This document shows positions 6,147 through 12,913 of a DNA stretch of 13,687 bases, piece after piece. The notes under the pieces were generated by a model. It was not told the origin of the DNA. It worked only from the letters and a program-made list of their open reading frames with translations, and did no database searches. The position numbers and the translations under genes were made by a program. Numbering within the stretch: the first letter of the stretch is position 1; each line of letters begins with the position of its first letter. This DNA is from JBOGIF01 sp050742415 (GTDB taxonomy: Bacteria > Actinomycetota > Acidimicrobiia > Acidimicrobiales > AC-14). The stretch is taken from positions 1 to 13,687 of the forward strand of contig JBOGIF010000229.1 of the NCBI GenBank assembly GCA_050742415.1, written 5' to 3'.

Positions 6147-6639
6147 CCGGAACCACCTCCTCCAGCTCGGGGCCGAGGCGGGAGCGCAGGCTCTCGAGGC
6201 CTCGGTGGATGTGGGTCTTGACCGTGCCGACCGAGACCTTCAGGGCCAGGGCCACCTCGGCGTCGGTCAGGTCGCCCAGGTAGTGAAGGGCGATGGCCTC
6301 CCGCTGACGACGCGGGAGCCCCCGGAGGGCGGCCGTAAGGGCCAGGCGGAGCACAAGGGCGTCCTCGGCGAGCAACTCCGGGCTGACCGGGCGGTCAGTC
6401 GGGTGGCGGCGGAGGCGATCGATGGCGAGGTTGGTGGCGACCCGCAGGACCCAGCCGTCGCGGTAGGGAAGGGTGCTTACCTTGGACCAGTGGGCGTAGG
6501 TGCGGGCGAGGGCCTCGGCGGCGACATCCTCGGCGGCGTGGGGGTCACCGAGGATGCGCCGGGCCAGACGAAACGCCCTGGGAAAGAGCGTGTCGAACGC
6601 CCCCTCGAAGCCTTCCGCTGGCCCGGCTCCGCCGCTCAC
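6130..6639 (-). CDS. ECF sigma factor, SigE-like small type
   Basis: 169 residues from GTG 6639. Sigma region 2 lies at about 14-80: FDTLFPRAFRLARRILGD with AEDVAAEAL for core binding, then WVLRVATNLAIDRLRR for -10 recognition. Region 4 lies at about 98-153, with LPRRQREAIALHY and a helix-turn-helix DLTDAEVALALKVSVGTVKTH, which would read the -35. There is no region 1.1 or 3 and no C-terminal extension, as expected for ECF sigma factors. It directs RNA polymerase to a specific promoter set. It starts 6 bases after the plsC stop and overlaps the following membrane protein gene by 17 bases. No TANNNT box or Shine-Dalgarno sequence is evident before the start, so it may be read from the upstream operon or from a promoter of its own type. 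Confidence 0.93.
   Translation of the reverse strand: MSGGAGPAEGFEGAFDTLFPRAFRLARRILGDPHAAEDVAAEALARTYAHWSKVSTLPYRDGWVLRVATNLAIDRLRRHPTDRPVSPELLAEDALVLRLALTAALRGLPRRQREAIALHYLGDLTDAEVALALKVSVGTVKTHIHRGLESLRSRLGPELEEVVPVGVGG
6156..6163 (-). promoter_or_regulatory. Strong Shine-Dalgarno sequence setting the TTG start of the membrane protein
   Basis: GGAGGAGG on the minus strand lies 9 bases before TTG 6146 and inside the end of the sigma factor gene. It is among the clearest ribosome binding sites in the window and favours TTG 6146 over the downstream GTG codons, which would be 18 or more bases away. Confidence 0.6.
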
Positions 6640-6645
6640 AGGTAA

Positions 6646-7308
6646 CTAAACGGCAGAACGGCCCCGATGGTTGACACCCAATCGCGAATCCGCGGAATCG
6701 AGCAGGCGCTGGAGCTCGGCTTCCAGCCCGGCCGTCAGCTCCTTCACCGCCCGGCGGGACGGGTGGCGGCGGCCCTCGGGCAACGGTGCAGGAGCAATGG
6801 GAGGCCCTACGACCACGTGCACCCGCACCGGCCTGGGCAGCCGCGAGCCCTTCGGCAGGGCCTGCTCCGAGCCGGCGATGGCGACGGGCACCACGGGCAC
6901 GCCGGCCCGGCTGGCGACGTAGGACGCGCCCTCGAAAAGGTTCTCGACCACCGGGCCCGAGCGCCGGGCGCCTTCGGGGAACAGCACGACCGGCTCCCCC
7001 GCCTGGAGCTCCTCCAGACAGCGATGGAGCGCATCTCGGTCGGCGGCACCGCGGTGCACGGGGAAGGCACCCAGGGTGGAGATGAACCAGCCCAGCGGCC
7101 GCCAGCTCCACAGCTCCTCCTTGCCCATGTAGCGCATGCGGCGGCGGGTGACGCCCGACACCAGACCGAAGTCGATGATCGAGCGGTGCACCGGGGCCAA
7201 GACGAAAGCGCCCGATGCCGGCACGTTGTGCAGCCCCTCGAAGGTGGCCCTCCAGTACAGCCGGGCGACAATCTGGATGAGGCCGCGGACCAGCTGGTAG
7301 AGGATCAA
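6646..7308 (-). CDS. plsC: 1-acyl-sn-glycerol-3-phosphate acyltransferase (PlsC family)
   Basis: 220 residues. The family acylates lysophosphatidic acid to phosphatidic acid at the inner face of the membrane. The catalytic HX4D motif is HRSIID (41-46). The glycerol-phosphate binding motif is FPEGARRSG (110-118), and a VPVVPVAI segment (137-144) is typical. A weakly hydrophobic N-terminus (2-18) may associate with the membrane. The only start that fits is TTG 7308, which overlaps the cmk stop as TTGA; the frame is open far upstream, but that part is the shadow of cmk. The last 40 residues are basic and not conserved. Several PlsC-family members use other lysophospholipids, so the substrate is assigned from the family only. 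The cmk-plsC order also occurs in Firmicutes. Confidence 0.9.
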   Translation of the reverse strand: MILYQLVRGLIQIVARLYWRATFEGLHNVPASGAFVLAPVHRSIIDFGLVSGVTRRRMRYMGKEELWSWRPLGWFISTLGAFPVHRGAADRDALHRCLEELQAGEPVVLFPEGARRSGPVVENLFEGASYVASRAGVPVVPVAIAGSEQALPKGSRLPRPVRVHVVVGPPIAPAPLPEGRRHPSRRAVKELTAGLEAELQRLLDSADSRLGVNHRGRSAV

Positions 7309-7973
7309 GGCCGAGATCCGTTGGGGAGGGCTTCCTCCAAGTGGGAGACGATCTGCTCCACGATGTCGTCGATACCGCGACCGGTGGTGTCGATGATGAC
7401 CGCGTCCTCGGCCACGACCAGGGGTGACACGGCGCGCGTCGAGTCGGATTGGTCGCGCCGGGCCAGGTCGCCGGCATCCTCGTCGGTCTGGCGGCGCCGG
7501 GCCCGTTCCGACTCGCTGGCGGTCAGGAACACCTTCAGGGTGGCATCGGGGAAGACGACGCTGCCGATGTCGCGTCCCTCGATCACTCCCCCGCCGTGCA
7601 GCTGCGCCCACTGGCGCTGCCGGCGCACCAGCTCCGAACGCACCGAGGGATGGGTGGCCACCGCGCTGGCCGCCCTGTTCACCTCGGGGCTGCGGAGCTC
7701 CTCGGTGACATCGATCTCGTGCAGGAAGACTCGAGTGCCCACCTCCAAATCGATGGCGGCGGCCAGCCGGGCCAGGTCGGCGCCAGTGGTGCCCGGGCGA
7801 GTGGGGTCGAGGCCGGTCTGGATGGCGGCAAAGGCGACCGCCCGGTACATGGCCCCTGTCTCCAGGTGGTCGAGCCCTAGCCGTTCGGCCACCGCCCGCG
7901 CCACCGTGGACTTGCCCGAGCCGACCGGTCCGTCGATGGCGACGACCATCCCGGCGGCGTCTAGGACAGGCAT
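7305..7973 (-). CDS. cmk: Cytidylate kinase
   Basis: 222 residues from ATG 7973, overlapping the end of the fusion gene by 13 bases. ATG 7949 (214 residues, 11 bases after that stop) is a serious alternative because the conserved VVAIDGPVGSGKST begins right there. Cmk phosphorylates CMP and dCMP with ATP. The P-loop is GPVGSGKS (15-22). The NMP-binding part holds LETGAMYRAVA (37-47) and IEGRDIGSVVFPDA (131-144), and the late DQSDSTR (174-180) contains residues typical of the CMP site. Its stop is part of the plsC start (TTGA). The gene commonly sits in this neighbourhood (scpA-scpB-rluB-cmk-der) in actinobacteria; here der has been separated from it by four genes. Confidence 0.95.
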   Translation of the reverse strand: MPVLDAAGMVVAIDGPVGSGKSTVARAVAERLGLDHLETGAMYRAVAFAAIQTGLDPTRPGTTGADLARLAAAIDLEVGTRVFLHEIDVTEELRSPEVNRAASAVATHPSVRSELVRRQRQWAQLHGGGVIEGRDIGSVVFPDATLKVFLTASESERARRRQTDEDAGDLARRDQSDSTRAVSPLVVAEDAVIIDTTGRGIDDIVEQIVSHLEEALPNGSRP

Positions 7974-10366
7974 CGTGCCAGGTCCGCCTCGAAGCTCGGG
8001 TAGCTGGTGGCAACCGAGTCCCAACCGTGGACCACCGTTTCGCCCCCGGCCGCCAGGGCCGCCACGGCCAGTGCCATCGCCACCCGGTGGTCACCGTGGG
8101 CGTGGACCTCGGCGCCCTTGAGCCTGGCGCCCCCGGTGCCGGTGACCACGAAGCCGTCGGCCGTCACGTCGACCTTCGCTCCCAGAGCGGTGAGCCCCTC
8201 AGCCATGGTCACGATCCGGTCGCTCTCCTTCACCCGGAGCTCACCGACGTCGCGGAACACGGTCACCCCGTCGGCCAATGCCGCCGCCACGGCCAGCACG
8301 GGAACCTCGTCGATCAGCGACGGGACCTCTTGCCCACCGACCTCGGTTGCCCTCAGCGGGCCGAAGCGGGCCCGCAGACCGGATTCTCCGGTGCGCTCCG
8401 CCAGCGCGCCCATCCGGGCCAGCGCGTCGACGAAGCCGGCCCGAGCCGGCCCGAGGTAGACGCCGTCGACGACCAAGTCGCTGCCCGCGACGATGCACGC
8501 GGCCACGACCCAGTAGGCGGCCGACGACGGGTCACCGGGCACGTCGAGCTCAAAAGGACGCAGCGGCCCGGGCTCGAGCCGGATCGTCCTCCCATCATCG
8601 GAGGTGGTCAACCCCGCCCCGCACTCCACCAACATCTCCTCGGTGTGGCTCCGGGTGGCCACCTTCTCCCGCACCACGGTGGGGCCGTCGGCCGACAGCC
8701 CGGCGAGCAGGATCGCGGACTTCACCTGGGCGCTGGCCACGGGAAGGGTGTAGTCGATCCCACCCAGCTGCCCGCCTACGACCGCCAGCGGTGGGAGCTC
8801 CCTGGTGGTCCGGCCCTCCACGCGCGCACCCATGAGCCGCAGCGGGGCGGCCACCCGGTCCATGGGGCGGCGGCTGAGGGACTCGTCGCCCTGCATCACC
8901 GTCAGCCAGTCGAACCCGGCGCACAGCCCCGCCAGCAGGCGCATGGTGGTTCCCGAGTTCCCGACGTCGATCACCTCCGCCACCTCGTGCAACCGGCCGC
9001 GGCCGCCGCTCACCGTGTCGCCGTGGATCTCGGCACCCAGGGCTCGGACCGCCTCGCGTGTGGACGCCACATCGGCGCCTGTCGACAGGCCGCGGATGGT
9101 GGACTCGCCCTCGGCCAGGGCGGCGAGGAGCAGGGCGCGATGGGATATCGACTTGTCGCCCGGTACGCGCACGGTTCCACGGAGCGATGGGCTCGGGCCC
9201 TCGAAGCGGAACGTCTCCCGGGCCACACCATCCCTGCTCGAAGGGGGGCCATGCTCGGCGCGGGCGGCCGGAGGAGCCTCCACCGGGCGTACCGACGGGC
9301 GGTAATCGCGCTCGACCAGGACCTGGCGGACGAGGTCGGCCGAGGACTTCTGGACGAGCAGCACGAGCACGCCGCGGGGGCCCTCGGCCGAGTGGGCGAT
9401 CTCGAGGTCCTCGATGTTCACGTCGAGCTCGCCCAGCACTGTGGTGATCTCGGCCAGCACTCCAGGCCGATCGGGAACCGGCACTCGGATCTCCACCAGG
9501 TCGTCGGGATGGGCCAGCGGCCCGGGGAGGTTGGCCCGGGCGGCCCGGGCGTCCTCCAAGATCTCCAGCAACCCGGCCCGGTCCCGGGACACGACCCGCG
9601 CCTTGAGGTCACCCAGCGCACCGATGAGGCGGTCGAGCCCGTCACCGATCGCCACCCGGTTCTCGGCGCAGATGTCGGGCCAGATGCCCGGGTGGCCGGC
9701 GGCGACCCTCGTCATGTCGCGAAAGCCCCCGGCCGCCAGCCGAAGGAGGGCGGACTGTTCGCGGGCTCCGTCGGCGGCCAGGCCCATCAGAGCGGCGGCG
9801 GTCAGGTGTGGGACGTGGGAGACCTGCGCCACCAGCTCGTCGTGGCGCTCGGGCGGCAACGCCACCACGTCAGCGCCCAGCGACGACACCACGGAGCGGA
9901 CCGCGGCCAGCGCGTTGTCGTCGGTGCCCGAGGTGGGCGTGAGCACCCAGGTGGCGCCTTCGAAGATGGTTGCGTCCGCCCCGTCGACTCCTTCCTGCTC
10001 GGAACCGGCCATCGGATGGCCGCCGACGAAGCGGGCGTGGTCGACGGCCGACACGACAGGGTGCTTCACGCCGGCCACGTCGGTCACCACTCCCCCGGCC
10101 ACCAGGGCGGCCAGCACGGCCTTCGCCTCCTGGGCCACCGCAGATACGGGCGTGCAGACGAAGGTGATGTCGGCGTCGGTGTCGGTGCCCACCGAGTCCA
10201 GGGCGCCCAGAGCGAGGGCACGCTCCGCTCGGGAGGGGTCGACGTCGCGCCCGGTGACGTGCCACCCGCGGGCCCGCAGAGCCAGGCCGATCGAGCCGCC
10301 GATCAGGCCGGTGCCGACGATGGCCGCCCGGCCCGGGCGAGAGCCCGGCTCAGACGGGGAGGTCAT
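7961..10366 (-). CDS. tyrA-aroA: Fusion of prephenate dehydrogenase, ACT domain and EPSP synthase
   Basis: 801 residues in one uninterrupted frame. Residues 13-285 are a TyrA-type prephenate dehydrogenase: nucleotide-binding GTGLIGGS (18-25), GGHPMAGSE (115-123) and the catalytic region SHVPH (183-187). It oxidises prephenate toward tyrosine. Residues 290-360 are an ACT domain (VEIRVPVPDRPGVLAEI and onward), probably for amino acid feedback. After a flexible linker (361-385), residues 386-801 are a complete AroA, which joins shikimate-3-phosphate and phosphoenolpyruvate. It shows GDKSISHR (403-410), GNSGTTMR, SAQVKSAILLAG, RSHTEEM, LRVKESDRI and GDHRVAMA. SAQVK and RSHTE match class II EPSP synthases rather than the class I SSQFLTALL. 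ATG 10366 overlaps the aroH stop by 17 bases, with AAGGG about 8 bases upstream. TyrA-AroA fusions are known in some Gammaproteobacteria; the ACT domain in the middle is noteworthy. Confidence 0.95.
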   Translation of the reverse strand: MTSPSEPGSRPGRAAIVGTGLIGGSIGLALRARGWHVTGRDVDPSRAERALALGALDSVGTDTDADITFVCTPVSAVAQEAKAVLAALVAGGVVTDVAGVKHPVVSAVDHARFVGGHPMAGSEQEGVDGADATIFEGATWVLTPTSGTDDNALAAVRSVVSSLGADVVALPPERHDELVAQVSHVPHLTAAALMGLAADGAREQSALLRLAAGGFRDMTRVAAGHPGIWPDICAENRVAIGDGLDRLIGALGDLKARVVSRDRAGLLEILEDARAARANLPGPLAHPDDLVEIRVPVPDRPGVLAEITTVLGELDVNIEDLEIAHSAEGPRGVLVLLVQKSSADLVRQVLVERDYRPSVRPVEAPPAARAEHGPPSSRDGVARETFRFEGPSPSLRGTVRVPGDKSISHRALLLAALAEGESTIRGLSTGADVASTREAVRALGAEIHGDTVSGGRGRLHEVAEVIDVGNSGTTMRLLAGLCAGFDWLTVMQGDESLSRRPMDRVAAPLRLMGARVEGRTTRELPPLAVVGGQLGGIDYTLPVASAQVKSAILLAGLSADGPTVVREKVATRSHTEEMLVECGAGLTTSDDGRTIRLEPGPLRPFELDVPGDPSSAAYWVVAACIVAGSDLVVDGVYLGPARAGFVDALARMGALAERTGESGLRARFGPLRATEVGGQEVPSLIDEVPVLAVAAALADGVTVFRDVGELRVKESDRIVTMAEGLTALGAKVDVTADGFVVTGTGGARLKGAEVHAHGDHRVAMALAVAALAAGGETVVHGWDSVATSYPSFEADLARCLS

Positions 10367-10718
10367 CGTTCAGGCCCTTCGCCTCCCGCAGGTACACGTG
10401 GCGCAGCTCGGCCGCCGCCCGCTGGGTGTTGACGTGCATCAGCACTCGGATGCAGCGGGCCGTGGCACCGGCCACCGACAGCTCCCGGGCGCTCAGCAAC
10501 GGCACGTCGCCCAGCCCCATGAGGCGGGCCGGGGTGGCGGGGAATATGGAGGTGAGGTCCTCGGTGGCCGTGAAGATGATGCTGATCAGGTCGTCCTTGG
10601 CCACCTCGTTGCGCGCCAGCATCTCGCCGATCAGCTCCTCGACCGCCTCGGTTATCTCGGCGGCGCTGTCGGTATCGACGGTCGTCGCGCCCCGAAGGGC
10701 TCGTACAGCGGAGGGCAC
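10350..10718 (-). CDS. aroH: Chorismate mutase, AroH class
   Basis: 122 residues, close to the 127 of Bacillus subtilis AroH. It rearranges chorismate to prephenate, the substrate of the TyrA part encoded next. Family residues are visible: LRGATTVD (8-15, active-site Arg9), RCIRVLMHVNT (88-98, with Cys89 and Arg91) and RHVYLREA (106-113, with Tyr109). This is the trimeric alpha/beta AroH fold, unrelated to the all-helical AroQ type. GTG 10718 is the start that matches the family; an open frame further upstream to 10814 is Gly/Pro-rich and overlaps rluB. It lies 11 bases after the rluB stop and overlaps the fusion gene by 17 bases, so enzyme and downstream dehydrogenase are made together. Confidence 0.94.
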   Translation of the reverse strand: MPSAVRALRGATTVDTDSAAEITEAVEELIGEMLARNEVAKDDLISIIFTATEDLTSIFPATPARLMGLGDVPLLSARELSVAGATARCIRVLMHVNTQRAAAELRHVYLREAKGLNDDLPV

Positions 10719-10726
10719 GGGAACGG

Positions 10727-10732
10727 AATCTA
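10727..10732 (-). promoter_or_regulatory. Possible internal -10 (TAGATT) before aroH
   Basis: TAGATT on the minus strand contains the rluB stop codon and is followed by 8 bases and then GTG 10718. No Shine-Dalgarno sequence is visible. It fits the leaderless pattern, but a stop codon beginning with TA makes a chance match more likely. Confidence 0.3.
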
Positions 10733-11488
10733 CTGGCGGGCGGTGGAGGGCCGACCCTGCGCCGCCGCCGCCTCCTCCAGGCGCCGGACCTCGTCGGGGG
10801 TCAGGGTGCGCCACTCACCGGGCGCCAGGCGACGGTCCACCAGCTCGCCGATCCGGGTGCGTACCAGGCGCACGACCCGGTGGCCCACGGCCGTGCACAT
10901 GCGCCGGACCTGACGGTTGCGGCCCTCGTGGATGACGATCCGCAGCGCCCGGGGAGCCACGACCGCCACCCGGGCCGGGGCGGTCATGCCGTCCTCGAGC
11001 TGCACACCCCTCCGGAGCTGGCGGAGCTGGCCGGGTGTGGGCGTGTGCTCCAGCTCCACCAGGTACTCCTTCTCCACCCCGAACGAGGGGTGGGCCAGGC
11101 GGTGGGAGAGGTCGCCGTCGTTGGTGAGAAGCAAGAGGCCCTCGGTGTCGGCGTCGAGACGGCCGACGGGGAACACGCGTGGGTCCGGCGGCACCAGCTG
11201 CACGACCGTCGGGCGCCCCTGGGGGTCCGACGCGGTTGCCACGACCCCTGCCGGCTTGTTGAGGAGGTAGTGGACCAGGCCGGGTCGCACCGACATCGGG
11301 ACACCGTCGACGCACACGACGTCATTTTCGGGGTCGACCCGGTTGCCGAGGATCGCGGTGCGGCCGTTCACCGTGACCCGGCCCTCCTCGATGAGCATCT
11401 CGCACGTCCGGCGGCTGCCGAGTCCCAGGCTGGCCAGCAGCTTCTGGAGGCGCTCGGCGGAGGGTCCCTCCGGTCGGTCGGCGCTCAA
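10730..11488 (-). CDS. rluB: 23S rRNA pseudouridine synthase, RluB/RsuA family
   Basis: 252 residues. An N-terminal S4 RNA-binding domain (about 11-60, ERLQKLLASLGLGSRR and onward) precedes a pseudouridine synthase domain (about 70-240). The catalytic motif is GRLDADTEGL (109-118) with Asp112 as nucleophile, and HEGRNRQVRRM (187-197) is the family signature. RluB relatives isomerise a uridine in 23S rRNA helix 90; RsuA relatives act on 16S rRNA, so the exact target is assigned by neighbourhood. The gene follows scpB, as in many Gram-positive genomes. The start is TTG 11488, overlapping the scpB stop as TTGA. The frame stays open to 11944, but that part is the antisense-quality shadow of scpB. 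The C-terminus carries a Glu/Ala-rich helix. Confidence 0.93.
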   Translation of the reverse strand: MSADRPEGPSAERLQKLLASLGLGSRRTCEMLIEEGRVTVNGRTAILGNRVDPENDVVCVDGVPMSVRPGLVHYLLNKPAGVVATASDPQGRPTVVQLVPPDPRVFPVGRLDADTEGLLLLTNDGDLSHRLAHPSFGVEKEYLVELEHTPTPGQLRQLRRGVQLEDGMTAPARVAVVAPRALRIVIHEGRNRQVRRMCTAVGHRVVRLVRTRIGELVDRRLAPGEWRTLTPDEVRRLEEAAAAQGRPSTARQ

Positions 11489-12060
11489 CCGTCGGTGACG
11501 GTGTGGCCTCCGAGACCTCGCTCGAGGCCGTCGACGACCGCAGCGGAGGGAACGAAGTCGGCCAGAGGCGGGAGCCCGGCGAGCGAGTCGAGACCGAGGC
11601 GCTCCAGCAGCAGCGAAGTCGTCCCGTAGAGCACGGCCTGCCCCGGGCCGGCGTCGCGCCCGACCTCGGCCACGTAACCGCGGTGGCAGAGCGTACGGAC
11701 CACCGCGTCGGAGTTCACTCCGCGCACGGCAGCGATCTGGGCCCGCGACACGGGCTGGCGGTAGGCCACGATGGCGAGGGTCTCGAGCGCGGCTGCCGAG
11801 AGCCGGGCGGACTGCCCGTCGAGGACGAAGCGCTCTACGTAGGGCGCCAGGTCGGGATGGCTCTGGAAGCGGTAGCCGCCGGCCACCCGGGCCAGCACGA
11901 AGCCGCGGTCGTCGGCCGAGTAGCTGCCCGCCAGCTCGGCGCACAGCTCCTCCACCCCGGCAACGCTCAGCTCCAGGAGCTGGGCCAGGAGCTGCGGCGC
12001 GACCGGCTCCTCGGCCACCATCAGGATCGCCTCGATGGCGCGGGCTGCTTCGCTAGCCAT
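11485..12060 (-). CDS. scpB: Segregation and condensation protein ScpB
   Basis: 191 residues, the usual family length. ScpB forms the condensin complex with ScpA and SMC and binds ScpA as a dimer. Two winged-helix domains are seen: about 5-80, with AARAIEAILMVAEEPV and the GGYRFQSHPDLAPYV strand, and about 88-160, with LSAAALETLAIVAYRQPVSR followed by the GVNSDAVVRTL helix, the most conserved stretch. ATG 12060 lies 5 bases after the scpA stop. Its stop forms the start of rluB (TTGA). No smc gene is in the window, as is usual for this cluster. Confidence 0.95.
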   Translation of the reverse strand: MASEAARAIEAILMVAEEPVAPQLLAQLLELSVAGVEELCAELAGSYSADDRGFVLARVAGGYRFQSHPDLAPYVERFVLDGQSARLSAAALETLAIVAYRQPVSRAQIAAVRGVNSDAVVRTLCHRGYVAEVGRDAGPGQAVLYGTTSLLLERLGLDSLAGLPPLADFVPSAAVVDGLERGLGGHTVTDG

Positions 12061-12065
12061 GGACG

Positions 12066-12860
12066 TCAGCCATCGTAGGCGTCGACCGCGGCCAGCGCCC
12101 CGACCGCGTTGTCCCTCGCGTCGATGCCGGGCGAGGCGGTCCATGTCACTTTGAGGTCGCCGAACGTGGCCGTCTGGTCCAGCTCCACCAGCCCCTGCTT
12201 GTACAGCTCGAGGACGGCCAGGAACCGGACTATCACCTCGACACGCTCCTCGATGCCCGACGTGAGGACGACGAAGCTCACCGGACCGCTGTCCGCCAGG
12301 TGGGCACACAACTGCCCCACGGCGTCGGCGACGCTCGTCCTCAGCGGGGCGACGTGACCCAGGTCGACGCGGGGGGCAACCTTGGGGGTGACCGCCCGGA
12401 CATACGCGGAGTGCAGGTCGGCGGCGACGACACCAGCGAGCGGGTCGGGCGCCAAGGCGAGGAACCGGGGCTCCAACCCTGCGGTGCGCGGCACCGACAG
12501 TGCCGCGCCGGCTGCCATGCGAGCGAGCGAGTCTCCCGCGGCCCGGAAGGTCATGCACTCGACCAGGCGGGCGACCAACAGGTCGCGCTCCTCCAGCAAC
12601 ACGAGATCGTCTTCGGCCGCGATCCCAACCGGCCCGGGCAGCAACCGGCGGCACTTGAGATCCACCAGGACGGCAGCGATGACCAGGAACTCGGTTGCTA
12701 CATCGAGGTCGAGCGGCCCCATCCGGTCGAGCTCGGAGAGGTAGGCGTCAACGATCCCGCTGAGGGAGATCTCGTAGAGGTCCATCTCGTCGCGGGTGAT
12801 GAGGTGCAGGAGGAGGTCGAACGGGCCCTCGAAGCCAGCCGCCCGAACCTCGTACGCCAC
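12066..12860 (-). CDS. scpA: Segregation and condensation protein ScpA (kleisin)
   Basis: 264 residues from GTG 12860. ScpA is the kleisin that bridges the SMC heads. The N-terminal signature FEGPFDLLLHLITRDEMDLY (10-29) and the helix FLVIAAVLVDLKCRRLLP (58-75) are typical of the SMC-neck-binding domain. The middle (90-170) is the variable ScpB-binding part. The C-terminal winged helix (175-240) includes VIVRFLAVLELYKQGLVELDQ, conserved in the family. It is the first gene of the long minus-strand cluster and divergent from trpS, with 53 bp between start codons. A TAATCT box 6 bases before the start suggests a leaderless transcript. The Asp/Ala-rich C-terminal end is not conserved. Confidence 0.95.
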   Translation of the reverse strand: MAYEVRAAGFEGPFDLLLHLITRDEMDLYEISLSGIVDAYLSELDRMGPLDLDVATEFLVIAAVLVDLKCRRLLPGPVGIAAEDDLVLLEERDLLVARLVECMTFRAAGDSLARMAAGAALSVPRTAGLEPRFLALAPDPLAGVVAADLHSAYVRAVTPKVAPRVDLGHVAPLRTSVADAVGQLCAHLADSGPVSFVVLTSGIEERVEVIVRFLAVLELYKQGLVELDQTATFGDLKVTWTASPGIDARDNAVGALAAVDAYDG

Positions 12861-12866
12861 GCCGCG

Positions 12867-12872
12867 AGATTA
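12867..12872 (-). promoter_or_regulatory. Putative -10 (TAATCT) for a leaderless scpA operon transcript
   Basis: TAATCT on the minus strand, directly preceded by TG, is followed by 6 bases and then GTG 12860. No Shine-Dalgarno sequence fits between. It would drive the long scpA-to-sigma-factor operon. Confidence 0.42.
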
Positions 12873-12873
12873 C

Positions 12874-12886
12874 AAGGGGCGCCCTT
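12874..12886. other. Imperfect palindrome between the scpA and trpS promoters
   Basis: AAGGGGCGCCCTT is a 12-base palindrome (AAGGGCGCCCTT) with one extra G. It lies between the two divergent -10 boxes, where it could touch the polymerase sites of both. It may be an operator or a chance GC palindrome. Confidence 0.25.
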
Positions 12887-12898
12887 CCGGACGGTGCA

Positions 12899-12904
12899 TA
12901 CCAT
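12899..12904 (+). promoter_or_regulatory. Putative -10 (TACCAT) for trpS
   Basis: TACCAT is followed by 9 bases and then ATG 12914, without a Shine-Dalgarno sequence. The 53-bp gap leaves no room for a T-box or trp attenuator, so tryptophan-dependent leader control is unlikely. Confidence 0.35.
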
Positions 12905-12913
12905 TGGCGCCCG

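Noticed and set aside
7309..8094. Long upstream frame in phase with plsC
   Set aside because: It runs through cmk in another frame and is Arg/Gly-rich; no acyltransferase likeness before 7308.
8027..10432. 801-codon plus-strand open frame antisense to the tyrA-aroA fusion
   Set aside because: It mirrors the real gene, has His/Gly/Arg-rich composition with no recognisable domain, and is expected in high-GC DNA where antisense stops are rare.
9414..10913. 499-codon plus-strand frame opposite the fusion gene and aroH
   Set aside because: Ser/Arg/Pro/Ala-rich antisense shadow with no domain.
12861..12913. T-box or tryptophan leader upstream of trpS
   Set aside because: The space to scpA is 53 bp and a -10 box lies 9 bases before the start, leaving no leader RNA.
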